The notes below the pieces were generated by a model, which saw only the letters and a list, made by a program, of their open reading frames with translations, did not search any database and was not told where the DNA came from. From the NCBI GenBank assembly GCA_037447655.1, contig JBBHKE010000438.1, positions 1 through 10,598 on the forward strand: a DNA stretch of 10,598 nt. The letters run 5' to 3'. Shown here piece by piece: positions 1 through 7,026 of the stretch. This stretch comes from Zygnema cylindricum (taxonomy: Eukaryota > Streptophyta > Zygnematophyceae > Zygnematales > Zygnemataceae). Numbering within the stretch: position 1 is the stretch's first letter; the number at the start of each line of letters is the position of its first letter. Made by a program: the position numbers and the translations under genes.

Positions 1-193
1 GAATTAATACTTAACATGAATTATTTAGTATGATTTGATATGCGATTATTTAATATGATACCATTTAATTTGACGGCATCTATGTTCTCAGAAAACCCCA
101 AAAATTAAGAATACAACATAACGAATCTCGTTTGTGGGAAACTGCAAACGTCCACCCACAAAAAATATCAAAACAACATAAAAAATATATAAA

Positions 194-229
<36 letters not shown>

Positions 230-337
230 AATAAAGAAAGAAAAAATATCAACAAGTGAGCAAAAAAATAAAAGAAAGCATTTTCCAAAAATATGGCAAG
301 CATGAGAGATTTATTGAAACATTTTATTCATTTTATT
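1..337. other. AT-rich non-coding flank with short direct repeats
   Basis: I see no gene here. Bases 20-80 contain two imperfect copies of a motif like ATTATTTARTATGAT about 25 bp apart. The long minus-strand open frame (88-303) is Leu/Phe/Ile/Tyr low-complexity sequence that comes from A-rich and AAT-repeat DNA, so it is not a credible protein. This stretch lies where the rest of the truncated F-box paralog (338-547) would be expected. I could not recognise any leucine-rich-repeat coding sequence in it, so the paralog's 3' part is absent rather than merely frameshifted. Confidence 0.6.
195..236. repeat. AAT / AAAT microsatellite
   Basis: An uninterrupted run of AAT trinucleotides (about nine units) changes into four AAAT units and then into AAAG-type sequence. 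It is a simple-sequence repeat with no coding value. It lies about 100 bp beyond the point where the truncated F-box paralog loses similarity to its intact relative. Confidence 0.9.
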
Positions 338-547
338 TCATGGGGGGTTTCTGATATTTTCAATTTTGGCTTTAACACTATTATTGATAAACAAAACTCG
401 AACGGATCTCCCAGGAGGAAAAAACGTTTTGCAAACAGGGGCCAAAAGGGCGAGTTTTTGAGCCTCGCCAGAAGAAGCCTTACTAAGGATTATATCAAGG
501 AGAGGGACGGGAAGATTTAGTAGATATGACTCAGATCGTTGAGCCAT
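338..547 (-). pseudogene. Truncated F-box paralog (N-terminal fragment)
   Basis: This minus-strand frame encodes about 69 residues from the Met codon at 547-545 to a stop at 340-338. Its first 58 residues align without gaps to the N-terminus of the intact F-box protein at 7821-9026, with about 40 identities by eye. The best block covers the F-box core (ILSKASSGEA, KLALLA, VCK, PPGRSV). A 30-nt stretch is identical in both (461-490 here, 7878-7907 there), including synonymous positions. After residue ~58 similarity stops, and the frame ends within 11 residues in unrelated AT-rich sequence. The complete gene has 401 codons, so the leucine-rich-repeat part is missing. The start sits in a good context (GACCATGG), matching the intact gene. 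An in-frame extension to 616 exists but has no counterpart in the relative. If translated it would be a lone F-box that could bind SKP1 but lacks a substrate-binding domain. A decayed duplicate is the simplest reading; a small functional F-box-only protein cannot be excluded. Confidence 0.75.
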
Positions 548-728
548 GGTCGTTTTTGCTTTTAAAATGCTATTTGGGGGAAGAAAAGAAAAGGGAAGAA
601 CTGAATGAACGAACAAGTATGGGACAGGTACAGAAAAGGTGCGGAATAGGTTTGGAACAAGTACGGAAATTTAATCAGTTGTACAAAGAAGAAACTGCGA
701 TACAGAAACAAGAACCCTAACCCTAAAC
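548..728 (-). promoter_or_regulatory. Leader/promoter-proximal region of the truncated paralog, with telobox
   Basis: Read on the minus strand, this stretch begins with a double TTTAGGG-type motif (plus-strand CCCTAACCCTAAA, 715-727). A GTTTCTG-type block and then pyrimidine-rich sequence lead to the start codon. The intact gene's leader has the same order: TTTAGGGTTAAGG at 7673, GTTTCTGCAATTTC, a TGTACCT..CTTGTTCGTT block, a CT-rich run, then ATGG. The similarity therefore covers promoter-proximal DNA as well as coding DNA, which points to DNA-level duplication rather than retroposition. Further single CCCTAAA motifs lie at 807-813 and 1227-1233. Confidence 0.55.
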
Positions 729-1110
729 GCAAAAGTTGTGAAACACAAAAAAGAAAAAGATAAAAAAAAGGAGAAAAGGGGACAAAAAGGCCGAAAAGGT
801 GTGGAACCCTAAAAGCTATAAAATACAAAAAAAAGAAAGGAACAGAAAGTATGGATGAAGGACAATAATGGACAATAATGAAAAAGGAATCCTTAAAAGA
901 AAACAGGAATCCTGAAGAAAGAAAGGAGGAATGGAAAGGAGGTGGAAGGGGATGGACTGAAAAATAACTGGATGGATTGAATGAAATGGAATGGAATGGA
1001 ATAGGTGATTGGAGACTTAAAATAAAACCAAGAGATAATTCTCTTTGTTTCTCCCTCAAAACAATTTGGGGGGAAGGAGGGAAGGAGGGAAGGAGGGAAA
1101 GAGAAAAGTG
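729..1110. repeat. Purine-rich simple sequence
   Basis: The plus strand is almost all A and G. It holds AAAAAG/AAAGG runs, a doubled GGACAATAAT motif near 861-880, GGAAT pentamers near 981-1003, and GGGAAGGA octamers at 1071-1099. Long minus-strand open frames across it (562-1119 and 893-1162) consist of Ser, Pro, Phe and Leu and are by-products of this composition. Read on the minus strand it is a pyrimidine-rich stretch upstream of the paralog fragment, comparable in position to the pyrimidine tract upstream of the intact gene (6957-7026). Confidence 0.75.
1068..1099 (+). repeat. GGGAAGGA octamer repeat with G-quadruplex motif
   Basis: The octamer GGGAAGGA is repeated about four times. It gives four GGG tracts (1071, 1079, 1087, 1095) separated by identical five-base AAGGA loops, which fits the canonical G3N1-7 quadruplex pattern on the plus strand. 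Whether it folds in vivo is unknown. Confidence 0.8.
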
Positions 1111-1714
1111 ACTCACCAAAAGATAAAAATCTTAGTTCAGAAAGCTGACAGGGAAACGACAAAAGATCGAGTCCTTAAGAGTTTTATCGGATCTGCCAAT
1201 CAAATCCCTAAAAACTAAACCTTAAACCCTAAAATCGTGAGGTTAGCTGAAAAAAAAAAAAAAAACAAAATTATAAAATTCGTCGTAAAATTCGTATTTT
1301 ATTTTTAACTTTCAAATTTCAAAAATTAAAATATTCAATACCCTAAAAAACCGTCAAAAATATAACCGAAAATAAAAATGTAATTTCCTAACACTCCTTC
1401 GTCACGCTATTTTCGGTATCTTTTGTTCGTCACACTAATTGTCTCAAAGGACTTTCGTTATCTTCGAAAACAGAAACCCTAAAAAATGGGTTGGCGTACA
1501 AACTGGCGTCTGCAAAAGTATAAAAGTTTTGTCGTATGATTACTTCTTACGCAGGTACGTGTTACGCAAGCCCTGTTGTTCAAATCGTGCGATTTTTTCT
1601 TTTTTTCCGATTGCTACGTACAATTCGTGACTGTTGAAAAAATCGCAAATGGCGATGTACTTTCTGTCCGGTAAACTGAACGGACATTTTACGGCAACTA
1701 GACGGTATTTTACC
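1111..1714. other. Non-coding, no gene seen
   Basis: There is no convincing open frame. It contains two CCCTAAA motifs near 1206 and 1227, an A16 run (1250-1265), AT-rich sequence, and a plus-strand TATAAAA at about 1519 that is not followed by any plausible gene. GTAC tetramers begin to appear (1496, 1555, 1618, 1657) and lead into the denser array that follows. Confidence 0.6.
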
Positions 1715-1925
1715 GTAAATGTACGGTTATGTACGAAAAATGTACGGACTTTGACAAAAAGATACGTTGCACGTCGTAGTAAACTGAATAGAAATTTAGT
1801 AGGCAACGTACGAAATTGTACCAAAAATGTACGAACTATGATGAAAGAGACGACAAATGTACGGGAAATGTACAAACCGCGGCATTTGTAAAATTCATTT
1901 TTGTTTACATGTACGGAAAAGTACT
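1715..1925. repeat. GTAC-site array with 10-11 bp spacing
   Basis: GTAC occurs at 1721, 1731, 1742, 1808, 1818, 1829, 1859, 1870, 1911 and 1921. Successive gaps are 10, 11, 66, 10, 11, 30, 11, 41 and 10 bp. The triplets at 1721-1742 and 1808-1829 have the same internal spacing and related flanks (AAAAATGTACGRACT in both), so an 87-bp duplication is likely. Most sites read TGTACG. The 132-residue minus-strand open frame over this region shows recurring Arg-Thr-Phe because CGTACATTT recurs in phase; I read that as a by-product. GTAC is the core recognised by plant and algal SBP-box transcription factors, so a regulatory array is one possibility, but no gene start is close by. Confidence 0.6.
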
Positions 1926-2744
1926 GACGAAAATTCATTAACGATTTTTACGATTTTTTCAAAAAGTTCAATGCATTCGTTAAGTATAATTCGTTGTGAT
2001 TGAATCGTTCGCACTAAACGGTGTTTACAACTTTGTACGCAAGTGAAGATTTGAAGTTAAGTTTGTCGGTGCTAAATATCTGAAAGATCTTCAATATCGG
2101 ATCGTAGCTTGCGTGGCGCCATTCAATTTTGAACACGTGGTTTCAAGACTCTACGTGATGGAACATCGACTCAGGGTGGACTTCCATTATCGAAAAAGTG
2201 GGGTTTTATACTGACGGCCGTACCTTTTCGTACAAGTTCGTACAAAATTTTTTTTTTCAACGAAAACAACATTACAGAAAATTGCCCAAGGTTGTAGGCG
2301 TAAAATAGGACCGTCAGATTCAATTTCACTTTTTATCCGTGATGCCACGTCACCGACCCTACAGTTTTTTAAGACCGTGCACAGGGAGGACAATTCTCGA
2401 ATACAGAACGTGTAAAAATGGGCCGCGTGGAAAAGGTAAAAAGAATCCAGGATGAGCGCGCGCGTATGTGCGTACACGTCGCAAGGGCCATGTGCCTTCC
2501 GCCAGGGTGGTTGGGAATCCGCCAAAATTATCCCGTCACGCTCCCACCATCAAAGTTTGCCGCCGCCTTTTTGTCGTTGCGTTTTAAAATTTTGGGTAGT
2601 ACATTTAATGCCCTATGTACGAGTCATTAATTACCTCGCGTTGGTACAGATATTATCTCCACTGATATTACATCCGTCCGTACAGATATTGCATTCTGAC
2701 ATTGCATTCGAAGATTCTTTCAAGATTTTAAGCATCGAATATTT
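1926..2744. other. Non-coding, no gene recognised
   Basis: No protein I can recognise is encoded. The part from about 2400 to 2600 is richer in G+C than its surroundings. Short direct repeats occur: TACAGATATT twice about 37 bp apart (around 2645 and 2682), and CGTAC three times around 2219-2245. The plus-strand frame starting at 2452 is open to 2766 and is discussed with the 111-bp tandem repeat. Confidence 0.5.
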
Positions 2745-2966
2745 ACCTACGTGTTACCATCCAGAATGAGCCACGCAGGTTTACAGACGCGACCTAATGG
2801 AAGGCACACCCTTCAGTAAAATCTTCCGTACAATTACTGGGACACCTAATGGAAGACCTACGTGTTACCACCCAGAATGAGCCACGCAGGTTTACAGACG
2901 CGACCTAATGGAAGGCACACCCTTCAGTAAAATCTTTCGTACAATTACTGGGACCCCTAATGGAAG
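2745..2966 (+). repeat. 111-bp tandem duplication
   Basis: Two directly adjacent units, 2745-2855 and 2856-2966, each exactly 111 bp, differ at only three positions by eye (CAT/CAC, TTC/TTT, ACA/ACC). A degenerate half-unit follows: the CGTACAATTACTG...TAATGGAAG module recurs as CGTACGATTACAG...TGATGGAAC at about 3000-3027. The unit length is a multiple of three, and in one frame all three differences are synonymous. However, both units carry the same in-frame TGA (2767-2769 and 2878-2880). A young minisatellite-like duplication is certain; a coding origin is speculative. Confidence 0.9.
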
Positions 2967-3289
2967 TCCACCCTCAATCGACCCGGTCTGTAGAGTTGGA
3001 CGTACGATTACAGAAACGTCTGATGGAACTTTCACCCTTAGCCTTCCATTACAACGTCGGATTGAAAAATTGAAAAGTGCGCACATAAAACTTTGATTAA
3101 TGTGTGTAAAAAAAACACGTTAACGCCAATAGCGGTACGACAGTTCAAACAATCAAACTTCAAACTGATTTTGTTTGGTAAAAAATCTGATATATCGCCT
3201 CTACAATGTTCTAGGTCAAATGACGAATTGACGAGCCACCGTACTGTACACTATTGTACTGTACAATACTGCTTGTCGCACAATTTGTA
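2967..3289. other. Non-coding link between tandem repeat and transposon cluster
   Basis: The 62-residue plus-strand open frame ending at 3096 resembles no family I know. Near 3241-3265 there are four GTAC sites (3241, 3246, 3256, 3261) within two copies of GTACTGTACA. That is the same palindromic motif found at the ends of the transposons to the right, so this may be a target or a leftover terminus. Confidence 0.5.
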
Positions 3290-3836
3290 TAGTACACCGT
3301 GAATCGTATTGGCGTAATGGACGCTATTTAAGGTACCTTTTTTTTTCCCCGAATTCTTAAACAGCATAAATTATTCTGTTTTTTCTTTTACGCCATTTAG
3401 GGTTCTTTTCCAATTTTTATCATCTAAATAGAGTATTGTACGGTTGGTTTCAGACAGTACAAAAATGTACCTTTTAAGTGAGAAAGTATATTTAATGGGT
3501 TTTAGTAACCACGGACGCATGAGAATATGCGCTCTAAAAAGGGGATAGAATCGGGTTGTCAAAAATCACGTTCTCACATATTCGTCCGGCAACCGCGTTT
3601 CGACGGTGTGAACGTACGATTTGTGTACAATTTGACAGATTTTGAACAGAACCTATATTAGTGTTAACAAGTTTGGGGCGGGTGATTGATTTTTTTTAAA
3701 TCCAAATTAGTATAAGTAAACATCCAGTATGTAGTTTTTTTGAAAAAATCCAAATTCTCAATTAGCGTAAATAACGGTAATTGTTCCTACACGCTAAAGA
3801 AACCTTTACGCGAATAACGATTCACGGTGTACTGTA
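3290..3836 (+). mobile_element. MITE-like element, copy 1 (~547 bp)
   Basis: The left end reads TAGTACACCGTGAATCG and the right end, reverse-complemented, reads TACAGTACACCGTGAATCG, so these are terminal inverted repeats. The body has the same order of blocks as copies 2, 4 and 5: an ATTAGCGTAA-type subterminal motif, a T-run, TAGAGTATTGTACGG, AATGTACCTTTTAAGTGA, a central ACGGACGCATGAG block, ATCACGTTCTCACATATTCGTCC, CGACGGTGTGAACGTACG, and a second T-run before the right end. It has 41 identical consecutive bases in common with copy 4 (3499-3539 versus 5364-5404). It has no credible transposase frame, so it is non-autonomous. TA next to the termini and CAGT-type ends are compatible with Tc1/mariner-type elements, but the superfamily is not proven. 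Confidence 0.75.
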
Positions 3837-3891
3837 CCATCGAATTTTGTTTTTTTATATCATTTTTTAATATAATACCATCTTCTAATAT

Positions 3892-4439
3892 TAGTACACT
3901 GCGAATCGTTACTAGTGGCAATAACTCTATTTGGGTTCTTAAAATTTTGATTTTTTTTTTCAAATAAAATACATGATTTTAATTTTTCCTTGACGTTACT
4001 AAGGCACCGTACAAAATAGCGTAAAGCTTGAAAGTACAATAAAATCTAAATAGTGTGGTGTATGGTCGATGTCAGACCATATATAAATGTACCTTTTCAA
4101 GTGAAAATTTACAAAAAATGAATTAAATCAGACGCGCACGCATAGGAACGTGCTCTCAAAAAACGGGATTAGTGTGACACGTAATTAGTATGGCATGTAT
4201 GGATATTTTAAATTCGCGACGGCGTACGATTTCTTATATTTTGTACGGATACATATATTAATGTATATAATCGTATGACGAATATTCCATTTTTGTTGTT
4301 TCCAAATAAGCATTAACGCCGAAATTAGAATACACATATTTTTTGAAAAAAAATAAATTTTTAATCAGCATCAAGTACGGTAAATTTTCTTCAACACTAT
4401 TTAGACTTTGACACTAATAACGATTCGTGGTGTACTGTA
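3892..4439 (+). mobile_element. MITE-like element, copy 2 (~548 bp)
   Basis: Left end TAGTACACTGCGAATCGTTA; reverse-complemented right end TACAGTACACCACGAATCGT. Length and block order match copy 1: TAGTGTGGTGTATGG, AATGTACCTTTTCAAGTGA, an ACGCATAGGAACGTGCTCT centre, then GCGACGGCGTACGATT and TTTTGTACGGATACATATATTA. It is more diverged in sequence than copies 1 and 4 are from each other. A 55-bp AT-rich spacer separates it from copy 1, and its right end runs straight into copy 3. No coding capacity is visible. Confidence 0.75.
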
Positions 4440-4655
4440 AACCGCGAATCACTATTAGGGTTAATCACGGTAATTCGGTGCCCTAATTTTTTTTTCCAAA
4501 TTCTTAAAAAAAGTGATTTAAAAAAACCCTAAAAAAAAATTAGAGTGACTGATTTCCTTGAAAATCCCCAAATTCCCAATTAGCGTTAATCACACTAATT
4601 GTTATTTAACACTAAATATTTGTTACCCGCTAATAGCGATTCGCGGTGTACTGTA
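4438..4655 (+). mobile_element. MITE-like element, copy 3, internally deleted (~218 bp)
   Basis: It keeps both family ends (left ACCGCGAATCACTATTAGG, right CCGCTAATAGCGATTCGCGG followed by TGTACTGTA) and the subterminal T-run and TTAGCGTTAAT blocks. It lacks the ~330-bp central part present in copies 1, 2, 4 and 5. Both flanks are shared with the neighbouring copies. The 16-bp junction GGTGTACTGTAAACCG is identical at 4429-4444 and 4645-4660, exactly 216 bp apart, which suggests tandem amplification or unequal exchange rather than independent insertion. Confidence 0.7.
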
Positions 4656-5706
4656 AACCGGCAATCGCTATTAGCGTGTTGAACGCTACACACCGCGCAT
4701 CGTAATAGAGTAATGAAAAAATTAGAGTAAAAAAAGAGAAAAAAATAATTAGAGTAGTTTACTCTAATTTATGTGATAGAACTGTTTCAAAAAGGAATTT
4801 ACTCTAATTTATGCGGTGTACTCTAATTTGGCAAGCTAATATCCTCTACCGTAAATAAGGTATTTGTACAGAATCTGACAAAACGTACAGTTTATCGTCA
4901 CTATGACGTTTGCACTACGCGGCTTGTTAAAACGCAGTTACATGATAATGGCCTGTATTAAATCATTATTTGTACTTTTTTTCTTATAAAAGTACAATTT
5001 TGCACGGTCGGACGCCGTCCGTACTCCACACTATTTAAAACGAACATATATTAGAATTAAAAACGTTAATTAAGCCTTACCTTAAATAGCATAATGAAAA
5101 AATTAGAATCATTTTCACTATTTGATGTGATAGAGTCGAAATTTCGAACGACCGAATTAGAGTAATTTACTCTAATTACGATGCGCGGTGTAATTTGGTC
5201 CCGCTTTAGCATAAATTATTATGTTTTTTCCTTTACGCCATTTAGGGTTTTTTGTCCAATTAGCGTAAAAACGAAAGTACGTTGTCATATAAGTAGTGTG
5301 GTGTACGGTAAGTGTCAAACCGTACAAAATTGTATTTTTTAAGTGAAAAAGTATAATTAATGAGTTTTAGTAACCACGGACGCATGAGAATATGCGCTCT
5401 AAAATGGGGATACAATCGGGTTGTCAAATATCACGTTCGCACAAATTCGTCCAGCAACCACGTTTCGACTGTGTGAACGTAGGATTTGTGTACGCTTTGT
5501 CGGATTTTGTACGAATACCTATAATAGTGTAAGCATGTTTGCGACCGACATTTATTTTTTTCAAAGACCCGAATTAGAATTATTAAACAATTAGAATGTA
5601 TGTTTTTTTTCAAAATTCTCAAATTCTTAATTAGCGTAAACCACTGTAATTTTTCATACACGCTAAAGAAACTTCTACGCTAATAGCGATTGGCGGTGTA
5701 GTATAC
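4651..5706 (+). mobile_element. MITE-like element, copy 4, split by a nested element
   Basis: The left part (4651-4688) matches the start of copy 1 (AATCGCTATTAGCG, then GAACGCT). The remainder resumes at about 5205 (AGCATAAATTATT...TTTACGCCATTTAGGGTT) and runs to the right end near 5706 (CTAATAGCGATTGGCGGTGTA). The sequence from 5208 on closely tracks copy 1 from 3363 on, including the 41-bp identity. Without the ~500 bp in between, the copy would be about 550 bp, the same as copies 1 and 2. About 35 bp next to the insertion point seem lost or replaced compared with copy 1. The terminal TGTACTGTA is altered to TGTAGTATACTG. Confidence 0.7.
4687..5192 (-). mobile_element. Nested MITE-like element in inverted orientation (~504 bp)
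   Basis: It is flanked by TA on both sides. The inverted ends are CACCGCGCATCGTAATAGAG (from 4691) and, reverse-complemented from 5191, CACCGCGCATCGTAATTAGAG. Read on the minus strand its middle resembles the main family: TTTAAATAGTGTGGAGTACGG, then CGTGCAAAATTGTACTTTTATAAG (written here in pieces 5035-5015 and 5002-4979), then GTTTTGTCAGATTCTGTACAAATACC (4885-4860 region). It lacks the GACGCATGAG central block. Subterminal TTAGAGTAA/TTACTCTAA motifs recur several times, and an internal end-like motif (ATGCGGTGTA, 4812-4821) suggests an older partial duplication inside it. It belongs to a subfamily whose ends read GCGCATCG instead of GCGAATCG. Confidence 0.6.
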
Positions 5707-6109
5707 TGGACAAAGTAGACGTTTTATTAATTTATGCTAAAAAGAACAAATATTTTGCAAAAATTGCGATTGTAAAACCATCTGCGGACAAAAATCTTTT
5801 TCTATCTGCAGACAAAAGGGGTAAAAACCAACGCCAACGCCGAATTTGTTGTATTTAACTTAATGATGATCCCACTGTAACTTTAATGATGATCGCGGTC
5901 GAATGTACTGTACTGCAGTTATGTGGAGAAGATTCAGCTGACGTGTTTGCTTTTGGACCGTCTGCAGATTTTATTTTGAACATTTTCGAACGATATACTT
6001 TTTGAAGAGTTTGTCACTTTGTCATGCATCGCACTGCACTGAACTGAAAATCTGAAATGCAATCGGGTACCACGCGGCTCGATAATCGTACAATACGTAG
6101 GCAATACTG
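5707..6109. other. Non-coding spacer between transposon copies, with short direct repeats
   Basis: No gene is seen. Two pairs of short direct repeats stand out: TCTGCGGACAAAA / TCTGCAGACAAAA about 32 bp apart (near 5781 and 5813), and TTAATGATGATC twice 24 bp apart (near 5860 and 5884). GTACTGTACTGCAGT at about 5904-5918 and the GTACAATACG...ATACTGTACAG stretch before 6110 again show the GTAC-rich character of transposon ends. Confidence 0.5.
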
Positions 6110-6670
6110 TACAGTACACCGTCAATCGCTATTAGAGTATATAACGCCAATTCGGTGCCTTTTTAAAAAAAAAAAACCCGAAATACAATTCATAATTCTA
6201 TTTTTTCCATTATTCTAATTAGGGTTTTTTTTCAATTAGCGTTAATAATGGAAGTACACTGCGATGGAAATAGTGTGGCGTACGGACAAGATATTTCCGT
6301 ATGAACTGGTACTTTTTGAATTACAAAGGCATAAAAAGACACTTAACATTATTGCGCACACATGTGAATGTGCACTGGAAGAAAGAGATGCAAACTCGTC
6401 GACAAAAATCACGTTCTCATATGTTCGTCCGTCGACCGTGTGAACAGCGCGACGGCGTACGAATTGTCAGATTTTGTACGAATACACATATTAATGTAGA
6501 CATTGAAAGGGCGGGTATTTATTATTCAGGACAACCCAAATTACAGTTAGGGATTAATTAGTATATATTTTTTTTTTCAAAAAAAACAAATTCCCGATTA
6601 GTGTTAATAACACTATTTTTTTTTACGCTATTTATTCCTTTACTCTAATAGCGATTGACGGTGTACTGTA
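6110..6670 (+). mobile_element. MITE-like element, copy 5, with perfect 30-bp terminal inverted repeats (561 bp)
   Basis: Bases 6110-6139 and 6641-6670 are exact reverse complements over 30 bp; the ends begin TACAGTACACCGTCAATCGC. TA at both outer edges may be the target duplication. The body carries the family blocks in order: TAGTGTGGCGTACGG, a hairpin-forming GCACACATGTGAATGTGC centre, AAAATCACGTTCTCATATGTTCGTCCG, GTGTGAACAGCGCGACGGCGTACG, TTTTGTACGAATACACATATTAATGTA, and the terminal T-run. An 86-residue plus-strand frame (6301-6561) lies inside it, but the other copies do not keep it, so I do not call a gene. Perfect termini suggest that this is among the youngest insertions in the cluster. 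Confidence 0.85.
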
Positions 6671-6691
6671 AGGAAGTACCGTACAGTACCG

Positions 6692-6921
6692 TACAGTACA
6701 CCGCGAATTGTTATTAGCGTCAAGGTTTTTTTCGCCACTTAAGCATATTTTCTCCGTACACACTTGTCGGATTTTCAATTTGAGACCGCCAATCGGAAGA
6801 TGAGAATCCTACCTTTCAATCTCGACTGTCAGATCCACAAACCGACATGTGTGTACGGAGAAAATATGTTTTTTGTGGCGAAAAAAACCTTGACGCTAAT
6901 AACGATTCGCGGTGTACTGTA
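6692..6921. mobile_element. Fold-back element with ~80-bp inverted arms (230 bp)
   Basis: Arms 6692-6770 and 6842-6921 are reverse complements with only a handful of differences. They include TACAGTACACCGCGAAT at the tip, TTATTAGCGTCAAGG, TTTTTTTCGCCAC, CATATTTTCTCCGTACACAC and TGTCGG. The 71-bp centre is unique sequence. The first ~30 bp match the ends of copies 1-5, so the family relation is clear, but the arms are far longer. A transcript from either strand would fold into a long near-perfect hairpin, which is the form that gives rise to MITE-derived small RNAs in plants. It begins 22 bp after copy 5 and is the element nearest the intact F-box gene. Confidence 0.85.
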
Positions 6922-6956
6922 CTGTACGGTAGGGAAGGGAGAAAGTGGATCCAGTT

Positions 6957-7026
6957 TTTGGTCGTCTTCTCCCCCTCTACTCTTCCACTCTCCCCTCTCC
7001 TCTCTCCCCTCCGCCCTATCCTCTCG
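6957..7026 (+). repeat. Polypyrimidine (CT-rich) tract
   Basis: It is almost all C and T (CTCCCCCTCTAC, CACTCTCCCCTCTCC). On the opposite strand it closely resembles the purine tract at 9719-9770. The two therefore form an inverted pair bracketing the F-box gene. Candidate for triplex formation or a promoter pyrimidine patch, about 800 bp upstream of the start codon. Confidence 0.75.

Noticed and set aside
293-520. 75-residue plus-strand frame
   Set aside because: It is the antisense shadow of the truncated F-box paralog.
714-728. Interstitial telomere repeat
   Set aside because: Only two adjacent units are present; single motifs elsewhere in leaders fit the telobox interpretation better.
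562-1119. 185-residue minus-strand open frame
   Set aside because: It is the antisense of purine-rich simple sequence; Ser/Pro/Phe low complexity. It also overlaps the paralog's leader.
1540-1938. 132-residue minus-strand frame with recurring Arg-Thr-Phe
   Set aside because: The recurring tripeptide follows from the repeated TGTACG sites in phase; no family resemblance and no start context.
2745-2966. CRISPR-like or LTR repeat
   Set aside because: Two directly adjacent 111-bp units with no spacers, no TG...CA ends and no retroelement genes; a plain tandem duplication.
5431-5661. 76-residue minus-strand frame in copy 4
   Set aside because: It is not maintained in sister copies; it overlaps conserved TIR-element blocks on the other strand.
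6301-6561. 86-residue frame inside transposon copy 5 as a possible transposase piece
   Set aside because: The equivalent regions in copies 1, 2 and 4 do not keep the frame, and no DDE/D-type or helix-turn-helix motif is visible.
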